A DNA stretch of 64,000 bases from Linum tenue (lineage: Eukaryota; Streptophyta; Magnoliopsida; Malpighiales; Linaceae): NCBI GenBank assembly GCA_946122785.1, contig CAMGYJ010000006.1:32593168-32657167 (forward strand), read 5' to 3'. The number at the start of each line of letters is the position of its first letter. The first letter of the stretch is position 1. Of the stretch, positions 44,685-56,086 are shown piece by piece. Below the pieces are notes generated by a model. The model had not been told where the DNA came from. It saw nothing but the letters and a program-made list of their open reading frames with translations, and ran no database searches. A program made the position numbers and the translations under genes.

Positions 44685-45712
44685 TTCATCTACTGGCGTC
44701 CAGCTAAAAGACAGTAAAGAAGCGCTTGTGGGGAGGCAACCCCACCACGGTTTGCATTTCTGTCCTTTTTTCCTTTTCACTTTTGTCGGGTTTTGAGTCT
44801 TTGAGTCTGTCTGGAGTCTGTCTGGAAAGTATTTCGTGCCTTGGGCGGTTTGTTTTCATCTGTGTCTGGGTATTTTGACCTTTCGCCATAAAAAACACGG
44901 GCACTAGGGTTCGAAAACACGGCCGTGTTTTGGACCCAGCCCGGTCTAAAAAATACGGGGGCGGAACATGGGAAACACGGTAGTGTTTCTGCCCGCCCGT
45001 GTTTTCTTCTCCCCCCTATAAAACTCGATTTTTGGCTCTTCCCCCCTCAGACTTCATTTTTTCAAACCTCCAGCTGCCCCCCCTGCCGAAAAATCAGCAA
45101 TTCTCTCTTCTCCACCAGTTTTTCGGCCACAACTCCTTCTCCCAACCTCCAAATCACAAACCGCGACCGCCCCTACGCTCCTGTCGCCGGGGAGCACATT
45201 CCCCAGAAGTTTGGGCTTGTTTGGCGGAGGTTGGGTCGCCGGCGGCGAGTTCTCCGGCGAGTCTCCGGCGGGTTTCCGACAACTTTGGAGTGTCTTTCCG
45301 TTTTCTTCACCTGCCTTGTGGTATCTCCTTGCGTCTCCTGGTGTGTTTTCATGGTCTCTTATTTTATTTTGGAGAATTGATACCTAGAGTTTAGGTGAAG
45401 AATTTGGGATTGTGGCATGCTTTTAGAATGATTTGGTAGGCCGATGGCGCTCTGTGCTTGTTATATTTTTGTCCCGACACTTCATTTCATCGGCCTACCA
45501 TTTGCATGTTGGAATTGTATGCGTGCTTGTATGGCCTATATGTGGTGAATGGCCGATTGGTGGATATTTGGGATCGGATTATGTGTTTGTTCCACCGGGG
45601 GCCTAGTCCACTGTCCATATCTTTCGATGTGAGGGCCCCCGGTGTGTTTCTCGCCTAACATTGACCCTGTTCGCTTGTGTGCCATTTGTACATCCTTTTG
45701 CTTTGCAGGATC
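44685..45712 (+). other. Athila-like spacer between pol and the extra ORF, with promoter-like features
   Basis: No coding sequence of known type. 44890-44998 repeats the LTR-type palindrome ACACGGCCGTGT (exact at 44917-44928) and variants, followed by CTATAAAAC at 45017-45025, a possible TATA box. A pyrimidine stretch ending CTTTGCAG at 45701-45708 looks like an intron acceptor five bases before the next ATG. Confidence 0.6.
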
Positions 45713-47038
45713 ATGGAGGCCTACCTCGACCAATTGAGCATCACGCAACGCCACCTGCTACGGACCATCCGTACCCGCCATATCGCCGAGCACCTTCATC
45801 TCGACTTTGGGGTGTTCGAGGCGCTTCATGCCTCGTCGAGCCGCAGATGGAGGCTGCTGTTCGCGCCTATGGTTGGCGGTGCCTTCTCTGACTCGCCGAG
45901 CCGACCTACCAGGAGCTCATCTGGGAGTTCTACACCTCCTTTTCCCACTCCCAGCAGAGGTCGGCCGACCATGCTGACGTAGTCCACTTTACACTCGGCG
46001 GGGTAGAGCACTCCATCAGTTACTGGGAGTTGGCCACTGCACTTAGGCTCAACTCCCCTCACCCCAGCGACCACCCCTTTATCGTGGAGGTGATCGATCC
46101 CACCACATTTGGTGACCAGGCCTACTTCCAGCGCATCTGCCTACCAGATTATGCGGATGAGCAGTACATCGCTAGCCAGACGCAAGCCACTCTCCTCCGT
46201 CCGGGGTGGCGGATCCTCAACCACGCTCACCCAGTCCTACACTCCCATCCGGGGCTCGGCCAACCGGGTCACCCTCCTGACCCTGTACTTCATGCACGCG
46301 ATGGGTCGCTCGGAGCACACTATCGAGCTGGGCTATGTGCTCGCCCGTACATTCACCAAGGCCTGCGCCGGCCAGGATCACCACCTTGTCTGTGGCCCGG
46401 TGATCACCGCCCTGGCCCGCTACTACAGGTTCGACACTACTGGGATGACCATGGTCCGCGCAGCGACCCCATTCAGTGAGGCCACCCTCCGACATCAGCA
46501 CATGCTTGTGCGTGAGGGGCGTTTGGCATGGATTGCGGGTCTCCCTCGACCGCCTGCACCTGAACCTGCCGGGGACGACCAGCAAGATTCGAGCGCTGCT
46601 GGGGGGCGGTGGGTCCCCCGCCGTCCTGTTCGCCGTGCCTTGGCCCCTGCGAGCCCCTCCTCCATTGCTGACCAGTTGGCGGCTATTGCTCAGCAGAACG
46701 AGCGCATTCTGGCCGGCCAGGAGAGCATTCACCCCCGCCTTGATCGTGAGCGGGACCGTGGCCGTCGTCTTATGTCCGGCCAGCACTATATCATGTCTTA
46801 CCTAGGCCTGGACCCGAACTCGGTCCACTACCCCTTCGTGCCGTCACTAGGGTATGAGGACGAGTACCCCCCCACCCACCGGCGATGGTGGCGATGTGCT
46901 CTAGTGGTGAGTGGCTGGTTTTGTACTTCATTTCTTTTCCAGACTGAGACTCCATGTTTTTTGTTGTTTCTTTCTGTTTTGTTATTTTGGATTGTAGACA
47001 TGGACCTCCGGTTCTTTCACCCAGTGTGTGTCTTTTGA
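45713..47038 (+). pseudogene. Extra ORF of the Athila-like element (ATHILA ORF-1-like), two frameshifts
   Basis: ATG at 45713 begins a protein that must change frame near 45870 and again near 46220. Blocks include WEFYTSF, VVHFTLGGVEHSISYWELATAL, YFMHAMGRS, IELGYVLARTF and CGPVITALARYY, which fit the plant ATHILA ORF-1 family that sits after pol in Athila elements. A Pro/Ser/Arg-rich segment and a charged helix (QQNERILAGQESIHPRLDRERDR) follow. The frame ends with a strongly hydrophobic segment (CFLLFLSVLLFWIV) that could be a transmembrane helix, or intron sequence after the GT at 46908. Function in the family is unproven (often called env-like). Confidence 0.7.
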
Positions 47039-48520
47039 TGACTGTAGATCTGTGCCTTGGACTGGTCCCCCTTCCAGTCCCCTGCTATTGACTGGTCTGC
47101 CTTCCAGTCCCCGTTCCTGATCTTCATTTCGCGGTAACATCGTTCCCCTTCCCTCGACTCCATTGCGGACACTGTGGCATTTAAGTGTGTGTGGGGGGGG
47201 GGGGTTCTTTGTATTCATTGGAACATATATATGTGTGATTGGAGCCTAGTCCGATGTCCAAATCTCGAGATTTGAGGGCTCCAAGTATTGTTGTTTGCTT
47301 GATCGTATTGGCACTATGGATTTGATTGGTGAATCGAACGGCTTTCGAATTAATGCATGACAAATTGATTGTAACTAGGACAGCCTATAATGATGACTAA
47401 GATGTGCAGTCGAATTGTGTAGGGGTTTAGTTTTTCAACTGTTTGCTTACCAACTGTGACTTGGATTGATCACTTGTTCTTGACAGTCGTTTATGCATCT
47501 AGTTTAGGGAATCAGAATGGGAGATAGATCATATAGGTAGCCATGTGAGATTTGAGCCTGCTCGTTTCTTTCTTGTGCGATAGTTCCCTCTTCCATGATG
47601 TGTAGCATTCACGTTGTCACTAGCTAAGATGATGGAGGCATAGGATTAGCCCACGACCAAATTGACTGTCTTGGTGTGTCATACCCCCTAGTCAGCCCCT
47701 TTGAGTCGTGTACTTTTCTTTCTTTCGGTCTACAATGGAAAATCACCATTTTGCATCTCTTAGAAGGTTCCACAGAGTGGTTTTTGCATGTTCTCTGCTG
47801 TTTCTGCTAAAAATAATGTGAGAGTTGGAGGTAATGCGTAAAAATTGGGCATGTGTTTGAAAAATGTGCAGAGGTGGTGGTTCTCTCAAGAAATGACTGT
47901 GATTGTGTTGGGTTTGGAACTGTGGAACCTTGTGCTATGAATACTTCCACCACCTAAAAGGCCTTTCCCCATGTCCAAGACCCTAGCCAGTCATTTGAAC
48001 CTGAGTCTAAGACCTCCGGATTAGTTAGTGGTGACACCCAATATGTGAACTCTAATATTTAGAGGCTGCCTTCATGGTGAAGAGACGTTAGGGATTGAGA
48101 GAATAAGCATGCGCATTTTTTGCATCAAATTATCCTGAGCCCACTAGTCAAGAGTGAGCGATTCATTTTCTCATATTCTCTATACTCTTTACCCCGGTGA
48201 GGGCCTAGATTGCTCGGTCTTGATTCTGATATCTTGAGTTTTGTGCATGAAGTGACTGGCTTGAATAAGTTGTTGAGTCAAGACTAGGTTGGTTGATAAA
48301 CAGTAGGGAGACTCTTCCTTTGCACGACTTTGCTGCACTCGAATGTCATCTGTGGTGGTTGTCTAGGTTGTCGTTGAGGTAGTCCATGTGTTAATGATCA
48401 AAAGCCAGTATGATTCACGTGTTTGTGCCGATATGATATGTACCTAAAGCCTGCTTGATTAAAACGTTTTGAGCTTACCTTGTGTCTGACTTGGTTTGCT
48501 TGAGGACAAGCAAACGGTTA
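47039..48520 (+). other. Athila-like 3' untranslated spacer
   Basis: 1.5 kb without a convincing ORF. There is a G-run at 47191-47204 and two similar blocks ACTGGTC-x5-CCTTCCAGTCCCC at 47066-47083 and 47091-47108. The rest is plain mixed sequence. Confidence 0.7.
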
Positions 48521-48534
48521 AGTGTGGGGGAATT
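48521..48534 (+). other. Athila-like polypurine tract
   Basis: AGTGTGGGGGAATT directly before the 3' LTR. Confidence 0.8.
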
Positions 48535-49848
48535 TGATAACTATGTATTTCCACATGTTTGCACCTTTAGTTCTTATCCGTTTCCGGCTAGTAGTCGTGT
48601 ATTTTTCAGATCCCAGACGTCAAAGGAATGGCTAAGTACGAGATTCGGGGCGTTTGGAGGTCATTCGGTCGAGCTGGGGGCAAAACACGGGCATGAGGCC
48701 TGAAGAACATGGCCGTGTACACTAACAAGCACGCCAGTGTTTTTATGTGCGAGAGCTGAACTGATGGAAAAGCAAAACACGGGTTAGCCTAAAGGAAAAC
48801 ACGACCGTGTTCCAGGCCGTGTTATTTATGCCGAGGCTTGATTGAAGGGAGCTGCTGCGATGTCCAAAACACGGGCGGAAGTGAAGCAAAGCACGACCAT
48901 GTCCATCTTTAGGCACGACCGTGTTTTGGCCGACGCGGGCGTGTTTTTAACACGTGGCAAGGGCACGGACGGGCAAATGACAAACACGGCCGTGCCCTCG
49001 ACCGTGTTTTGCCCAGGATCGGGTTTTTGAGGCAGAATCGAGCCAAAGTAGAGGGAATCAAATTTTTGGAGCAAAAACAGAGTTTTAGAGAGAGAAAAGG
49101 CGAAGAACAAACCCTAGGAGATATTTCGAGTGGATTTCTCACCATTGAAGCCCAGATTGCATCCCCAGGAGTGAAGATCATCATCCCAGAGCAGATTTTC
49201 CTCATCTTTATGAGTATGACTACTCTGATTTTTGTTTTCCTCTCTCTCTCTATGGTGTAGAACTTTCTCTAACTTGGTTATGAAGAACCCTAGTTCCATG
49301 TGTTAGGGATCTTGATTGTAATGACTTGGGATTGTTATACTGATTGATTTTAATCGATTGATGCATGATTTATTGAGTCAATTGAAGTCTTATAATCTTT
49401 TCTTGATTTCTGCTACAACCTGAGATAGATAGAATCTGATTAGGTTGTTAGAGCTTCATCAATCGGTAGTGGTAGATTTATTATACGAGAGTTAATCGAT
49501 TTACTGCTTTGTACCGGGTAGTTGGACTGAGGAGCTTGGTCAGCTTAAGAGATTCCAAGCTACTGTCGGATCTTTCGCAGTTTAGTCAACAGTTAATCAA
49601 CCCAGGGTAATTAAAACTGTGACCTAACTAAGGAGCTAGGGGGACTCATTCCCGAGTGACTCTTCCCTTGCTTTAGAAAATCCAACCATTTCCTGCTTTC
49701 TTACTGCTTTTAGTTAAAATCATAATAGATATTTACGGAGTAGGCAGTAGATCTAGACCCCGGGTTGACAAATAGAGCTTGCCTGTTACTGCATTTCCGG
49801 ACTGCGATTACACTTGGTCGCAGTTTGGTGTTGTGTTTTAGCGTGTCA
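48535..49848 (+). repeat. Athila-like 3' LTR
   Basis: Starts TGATAACT, ends GCGTGTCA and is followed by TSD CCTTT. It is 144 bp shorter than the 5' LTR through three internal deletions. It carries the same ACACGG-rich block at 48700-49015. Confidence 0.93.
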
Positions 49849-50694
49849 CCTTTCTTCGAGAGACTCACACAATACAACACAATATGTCCTGATAGTTTGT
49901 AGTAAGTGTAATGATTCTTCTTGCGGCAGTGTGGCCGAATGTGCCCCAGCTCATGACAGTAGTGGCATATGAGATGACTCGTGTTACTAGGATTAAACTG
50001 AGGCCTCGAGGAACGATTAGCACCACCCCTACTCACAACAAAGGCCGAATCAGAACAACCATGAGTATTGTGAAGCTGGGACTGACTCTGGAAGTGTGTT
50101 TCTTCACGAACCATTTCAGCAAAAGCCTCATCTATCGAAGTCACATTGCAGTGGATCAACAAAGCCCGAATAGGCTCGAAGTCAGGACGCAGTTTCATCA
50201 AGAACTGAAGCAGACGAGAGCGATTGCGCTCATTAATCATAGCAGCCGAATTTGCATCAGCCGATAATGATGCAGCCAACAAATCATATTCAATCCATAG
50301 CGAAACCAATGCCGGATAGAAGGTTTGAATGTCGCGATTCCCCTAGGTATAGCGAGAGATCTTGACCTCGAGCTGAAACTGACGAGATGTGTTCACCTGA
50401 GAATAAGTTGTCATGATATGGCGCCACATCTCATGAGCAATAGTAAAGCGTCTCAAGCTCATAGTGGTCACCATATCCACCGAAGCCAAGCAACCAAGTG
50501 ATGATCTAGACATTCCCAGCTGCCCAATCCGTGATATCTTTTGCTGCCGCTGTAGTACCAGGTCAAGGAGACTCTCCATTCAGAATCGGCAACAAATGTT
50601 TCCCCTCGATGAAGTTCCGGAAGTGGAATTCCCAGAGCGAAAATTTCTTTCCGTCAAATTTGATGGTAACAGATTCCATCTTACCCGAATCCAT
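49849..50694 (-). pseudogene. Copia-3 gag, N-terminal and middle part
   Basis: ATG at 50694 (minus) starts a gag-like frame (IKFDGKKFSLWEFHFRNF block) that shifts near 50585. The next frame is 50579-50343, with a stop near 50343, and then 50309-49858. The last part contains a UBN2-like segment (LQFLMKLRPDFEPIRALLIH) and the CCHC knuckle CHYCHELGHIRPHC near 49935. The C-terminal end lies at 34850 on the far side of the Athila-like element. Confidence 0.82.
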
Positions 50695-50964
50695 GAAAAC
50701 CACAAGACAGCAAAAAAATAATAATACACCCCCCACGAAGAGACAACCCAAAAGCTAAACACAAGCAAAATCCAGGACCAAGACAACAAAGCTAGCTGGA
50801 GCAATAACGAAGAGACAAAAGCCAATGACCTGACCAATCGGTCGCACCAACCTGACGAAAGTAGAAGGCGGCAAACAAACAAACCCTCGGCCGGAATTCC
50901 TGAAGACGCCAGTACACGGCCAACAAAGTCGACAATCCACACGAGCTGAGATCTCAGATCGCAG

Positions 50965-50976
50965 GCTCTGATACCA
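50965..50976 (-). other. Copia-3 primer binding site
   Basis: TGGTATCAGAGC on the minus strand, adjacent to the LTR edge. Confidence 0.88.
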
Positions 50977-51244
50977 TGTCAAATAACCAATCTGAATGCA
51001 AGAACGAAAGGAACACACGAGTTTTTTAACGTGATATCGTCTATAAGACACTAGTCCACGAAGAGGATCTCCCTCTCAGGTTTTAAGCTTTTCTTATTCG
51101 TTAGTTTTTATGTTTTGTTAACAACGTTATATATACGGTTTGCTAGATAAACCCTAGATACAATTACATAAAGGTACCATACTTTAACAAAGTTTTCAAG
51201 TTCTCGAACTCCAATTTCTTTGAGAGAAAGTTTGAAAATTTACA
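50977..51244 (-). repeat. Copia-3 5' LTR (outer edge inferred)
   Basis: Plus-strand TGTCAAAT...TTTACA, 268 bp. A minus-strand TATA box GTATATATAAC lies near 51130. The inner edge is set by the primer site. The outer edge is the first CA that gives a plausible length, because the 3' LTR is missing. Confidence 0.65.
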
Positions 51245-51592
51245 TCTCTCGGAGCAGTAGTAGAAGTCTGTTTTCCACTGCAGATTGCGATCTAGTCTAA
51301 TGCATTATTAACCTGTCCTTAATTTTTTTTTAAGTCTGCTTTCCTTCTTATGGTTTGATCCATATGCCTATTTTAGCATGGACGTCTTTCTGTTGTGATG
51401 TCTTTCTGATTAGAGTTGTCTCTCCCATGAATGGAATTCTAAATTCCTTTTACTATTAATCAGCTGATGTGACAGCTACCTTTTATTGTTTTGTGATTGT
51501 TTAGTAAGGTTCTATTAGTTTGGTTGGATGACAATGTTCTGATGTGTTTGAAATGCAATATTTAGATTCTTTATGTATGTTTCATGGCTCAA
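51245..51592. other. Unassigned AT-rich sequence
   Basis: No ORF, RNA gene or repeat recognised. Confidence 0.5.
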
Positions 51593-52591
51593 GATAGGGT
51601 GCATAACCATGGGTTATGCACCCATCAATAACCAAATCTGGACCCTTCATTTAGAAAATCCAGATCTAAGGATGAAGAATTAAAGGCTATTTTTATTTTC
51701 ACAAGCTTTCTTAATTGACTCATATCTTTTTCGTTTTAACTCGGATTTTAATTTTTTTTTTTCACAGATGGAACGAATTCACCGTACTCTACAAAATGAG
51801 ATCAATTTTCAATATTTTTTTAGGAAAAAAAAATTCTGGCCTCTCGGTACGAACTGCATACCATATGGTATCTTCTTCGTTTTTAATTCGTTTTTGAAAA
51901 CGTTTGCACAGCAGGGACGAGTTCATCATGATCTACTGGATCTACAAATTTCTGGGTGAACAAATTACAGGACCAAAAAATACCACACAATACCATACTA
52001 TACCACCCTGGTACGGGGTGGTATTGTACGGTATCTTCTTCGTTTTTAATTCGTTTTTGAAAACGTTTACACAGAAGGGACGAGTTCATCATGATCTATT
52101 GGATCTACAAATTTCTGGGTGAACAAATTACAGGACCAAAAAATACCACACAATACCACCCTGGTATGGGGTGGTATTGTGTGGTATACAATGTTAAAAG
52201 TCGTAAATTACAATTAATATACTTCTACTATCATGTATTCAACCATCCTACAGTATTGGTTTGTTTATACCACCATGGTACATTTTTCAAAACATAGGTA
52301 TGCTTTTATTTCAATACCAGTCAATACCATATGGTATAGGCTGGTAAAAAATGGCTCAATTTTTTTTGTTCGAAAAATATATTAAAGTGGATATCATTTT
52401 GAAGAGCACAATTAATCTAATCTAACTGTGCAAAAAAAAATTAAATTTCGACTTAAAATGAGCGAGAAATCGTCCGTCAAAGATTAAAGAGGGAAAAATT
52501 AAAGGCTTTTGATGAGAGAGAGGATGCTGATGTCATGCTGATGTGGACGGGTTACTCATGGTTACTCACCATAAGGTTACTGACCCTGATC
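51593..52591. mobile_element. Long-TIR MITE or MULE-like non-autonomous element
   Basis: The left 240 bp and the reverse complement of the right 240 bp share order and words: GGGTxCATAACC/GGGTCAGTAACC ends, TTTTAATTTTTTTTTT-CACAG, CTCT-x-CAAAATGA, TCAATATTTTTT and an A-run. Long, diverged terminal inverted repeats are typical of Mutator-like elements. No transposase and no clear 9-bp TSD. The left tip is itself the palindrome GGGTGCATAACC-x-GGTTATGCACCC. Confidence 0.6.
51867..52192. repeat. 163-bp tandem duplication with ACCACCC/GGGTGGT hairpins
   Basis: A unit starting GGTATCTTCTTCG at 51867 is repeated from 52030 with few changes. Each copy ends in a hairpin: TACCACCC/GGGTGGTA around 51998-52024, and AATACCACCC/GGGTGGTATT around 52150-52180. 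Confidence 0.85.
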
Positions 52592-52962
52592 CATTCCCAT
52601 GTTTCTTAGTCACCAAGGCTACGAAATAGAATACTTCCTCCATTACAATTTTTATGCATTCTGATATTTATATACTATACTTTTCATCAAAGTACCATTT
52701 TTAATACTTGAATCATAGAGGTTGGATAATTATTTGATACTTATTTGATACTCTAATTACAGTAAGTGAAGTCATAAATTGTCTTTCTATTGGCCAAATT
52801 ATTTTTTTTTACATTAAAATTAATAGCATATCTACATATCTTTTGTGTTACTCCAACAAAAATAAGACAAAAGGTATATTTAATGTCTAATCCATAGACA
52901 ACAGATATAGAAGATTCAATGGTACCCTATTCTAAAATCTCTTCATTCAAAGTCTTTTGGAT
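52592..52962. other. Unassigned AT-rich sequence
   Basis: No gene. ATACTTCCTCC near 52632 resembles one end of a Stowaway MITE, but no partner end was found. Confidence 0.5.
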
Positions 52963-53251
52963 TGAAAATATTTAGAGAATAGTAGAAAGGATAATTTTAA
53001 CGTGGTTCTTCCTCACCGGTGTGGTGAGACTTACGTCTACAGAATAAGAGTCTTTCTTATTGATTATGGCGGCTCATGACTGCATACATCATATATATAC
53101 CCTTTACAACAATTACCTAGGGTATTAGTCATATTCCTATGCGTACAGGATACTTCATGTGCATGGAATTGGACTCCCATGCAACATACATGTGCTGCTG
53201 CGGGTTGAGTCTCGGACTTGGGCTTCTCGTCGTAGTCGTCTCGACCGAATA
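52963..53251 (-). repeat. Copia-4 3' LTR
   Basis: 289 bp, matching 57630-57918 except for scattered substitutions. It contains an internal CACCGGTGTGGTG block and a TATATATA stretch (minus-strand TATA candidate) near 53095. Confidence 0.93.
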
Positions 53252-53327
53252 CTCCCCCGCAAGCAGGAGTGTGGATATCGCGAACATTCAGCTTGGAGAG
53301 TAGGAAATGAAAGCGTTCAGTTCCGAG

Positions 53328-54768
53328 TCATTTGGTGAATAGATCAGCAAGCTGATACTGTAAACTGACCTTAACCGACAAAATATCTCTATACTGAACT
53401 CGCTCACGTATGAAGTAGCAGTCCATCTCGATGTGTTTCGTGTGTTCATGAAAGACAGGATTAGCCGCTATGTGAAGTGCGGCCTGGTTGTCGCAATGAA
53501 GAGGTGTAGGCGCAGACTGAGTGACACCAAGTTCCTGCAGTAACCATCGTAGCCAAAGCAATTCACTGACTGTACTTGCCATGGTGCGATATTCAGTCTC
53601 TGCTAAAGAGCGATCGACAACTCGTTGCTTCTTGGTTTGCCAAGAAACAGGGCACCACCCAAACTGATGAAATACCCACTGGTTGATTGGCGAGTGCTCT
53701 GACAACCTCCCCAATCAGCTTCACAATATGCTGTGAGGTTCAAGGAAGTATATGCCGGGAAAAATAATCCATGTCCTGACGCATTTTTGAGATAACGTAG
53801 GATCCTATAGACTGCATCCATATGCATCCGACAAGGGCGATGCACGTACTGACTCAGGATGTTAACTGCATATGTGATATCTGGTCGGGTGACCGTGAGA
53901 TATAGAAGTCTTCATAGCAGACGCCGATATGGAGAAGTGTCGGCGAGTACATCATCACAAGGCTTAGTGAGCTGATGATTCTGTTCTACTGGAAAAGAGC
54001 TGGGTCGAGAACCTTCCATGCCTGATTCTTCCAAAATATCAAGGACATACTTACGCTGACACAAAGAAATCCCTTGAGCAGTGTGTGCCACTTCTATTCC
54101 AAGGAAATATCGTAATATGCCAAGATCTTTGATGTTGAACTTCTATATGAGAAACGTATTAACCTGATTAATAAAAGAGGTATAATTCCCAGCTAGAATT
54201 ATATCATCGACGTAAATAAGAGCCACCACAAAGACGCTCCCCCGCTGGTAGATAAACAGAGAATGATCTGCATGCGAAGCACGAAAACCAAGAGTAAGCA
54301 GTGCCTGGGTAAACTTCTGGTACCAGTTGCGAGAGGCCTGACGCGGTCCATAGATAGACTTGTGAAGACGGCAAACGCGATTATCACCAGGTTGAGAAGA
54401 ACCAGGTGGAAGCTACAAGTAGACTTCCTCTTCGAGATCACCATGTAAGAAGGCGTTGTTGACGTCCAGTCAGTGAAGAGCCCAACCACGGCTAACAACA
54501 ACAGCAATAAGACAGCGAACAGTAACCAGTTTAGCTACCAGAGCAAAGGTATTGTGGAAGTCAAGCCCTTCAATCTGAGTATAACCCTTGGCCATGAGAC
54601 GGGCCTTACAACGCTCAATTTTGCCATCTGTATAGTATTTGATTTTGAATACCCATTTAGCGGCAATGGCCCATTGCCTGGAGGGAGAATAACGAGTGAC
54701 CAAGTCCCATTTTGTTGAAGAGCAGTGACCTCCTTGATCATGGCTTCACACCAGCGCGGATCGCTCAT
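53328..54768 (-). pseudogene. Copia-4 RT and RNase H, broken
   Basis: RT starts near 54768 (a [18 protein letters not shown] block) and shifts frame near 54690 into [25 protein letters not shown]. It changes again near 54480, loses its frame through the active-site region (54190-54220) and ends near 53860. RNase H reads at 53845-53600 and 53714-53328, with TKKQRVVDRSLAETEYR, CDNQAALHIA and TKHIEMDCYFIRE blocks. At least five breaks. Confidence 0.85.
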
Positions 54769-54917
54769 GGCTTGCCAAAAATATTTAGTCTCCTCTCCGC
54801 GAGTGACTGCAGCAAGAAAGACTTGATAAGAAGGAGTGAAATTATCATAAGTAATGTGATTAGAGAGAGGGTAGCGACCAACACTACACTGAGGGGCCTT
54901 CGCAGAAGTGTCCCAAG

Positions 54918-56086
54918 TTACCGGTCCCGTGATATAGTTCTCCGGATATTTAGGATGATGGTGGTCGCGGTCGCCACGTCGTAACTCGGGGACAAGAGGC
55001 GGAGGCTATGGTGAACCAGGAGGCGGACTGGTCGGAGGAATATAAGCCGTCGATGACGAGTGGGAAGACGATGAGCCATCGTCGCCAAGAGGGGACGTTG
55101 GTGACATGGTCTCCCCATCCATGCGTTGAGTGCCTTCTGAAGGAAAAGGGTGACAAGGGGATGAAATGCTATCATCATCCGCGGAGACTTGCAACTCACT
55201 AAAGTTAGGACATGGAACCTAGTGAAGTGAGGCTTGTGTGGAAGCTTGGAAAGGAAAGTAGCCTCTTGGAATATAACATCAAGAGAGGTGATCATCCGAC
55301 GATCAGCAAGATGATAGACCCGATACCCTTTTTGAATAGTAGCATAGCCAAGGAAGACGCAAGCTTTTCCACGCTCCGCGAACTTGTCGAGATGGCCATG
55401 TGTGTTTTTCGTGTAGACTAGACAGCCGAACACATGCAGATGAGAATAAGATGGTGACCGATGAAAAAGAACCTCGAAGGGAACCGTCCTATGACTGAAC
55501 TCGGAAAGCGATTGATGAGGTAAACGGCGGTCAGAATACACTCACCCCAAAACTTGAGAGGAAGACTAGATTGAAACCGAAGCGCTTGTGCAGTATCAAT
55601 CAAGTGACGATGCTGGAACTCAACAACCCCATTCTGTTGAGGGGTGTCAGTGCACGACATCTGGAAAAGAATACCTGCAGAGTCATAATATTCACGGAGA
55701 TGTGGAGTGGAGAACTCGGATCCATTATCTACTTGCACTTGTTTCACCTGTGCTTTAAACTGAGTACGAACCATATGGAAGAACTGAAGCAGATAACAAC
55801 TCACATCCGATTTATAACGCATGAGATACACCCAAGTGCCACGACTAAAATCATCCACAATTGTCAAAAAATAGTGTGCACCACTCAAAGAAGGGTCTTT
55901 GTAACCGCCCCAAATATCCAAATGAACAAGCTCGAAGCATGACTTCGTCTTAATAAAACTGGAAGGAAAAGGACTACGAGTTTGTTTAGCACGTAGACAG
56001 GAATGACAAGGGTCCTTCTGTGTGCCAACAGAAAATGATAAGGACAAACTATGACAATGCAACTTGTCCAAAGAGGGATGGCCCAA
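54918..56086 (-). pseudogene. Copia-4 integrase
   Basis: 56086-55418 (minus) holds the zinc module end (C-x2-C in CHSCLRAKQTRS), the first Asp in LVHLDIWGG, the second in VDNGSEFS and the QQNGVVE block with the catalytic Glu. A frameshift near 55450 is followed by the integrase tail and a Ser/Pro-rich linker at 55541-54918. It is the best-preserved domain of the element. Confidence 0.87.

Larger units (their letters stand above)
34853..49848 (+). mobile_element. Athila-like Gypsy LTR retrotransposon, full length, decayed
   Basis: 15.0 kb between LTRs of 1458 and 1314 bp, with an exact TSD CCTTT at 34848-34852 and 49849-49853. The primer site is tRNA-Asp type, as in Athila/Tat. The order is gag - protease - RT - RNase H - integrase, followed by a long spacer with an extra ORF. 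It contains a secondary insertion at 41478-44248. Its proteins are broken by several stops and frameshifts. It interrupts Copia-3 gag in the opposite orientation. Confidence 0.93.
15182..51244 (-). mobile_element. Copia-3: Copia LTR retrotransposon, interrupted and 3'-truncated
   Basis: A minus-strand element whose parts lie at 50977-51244 (5' LTR), 50976-49849 and 34852-33857 (gag to integrase), and 17274-15182 (integrase end, RT, RNase H), the last part present four times. The gaps are the Athila-like element (TSD CCTTT) and the LARD (TSD ATAAG). The short LTR and compact gag-pol fit small plant Copia lineages such as Ale/Retrofit. The end of RNase H and the 3' LTR are absent at 15181. Confidence 0.85.

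Noticed and set aside
52620..52962. Stowaway MITE suggested by ACTTCCTCC
   Set aside because: No matching inverted end or TA duplication found before the Copia-4 boundary.
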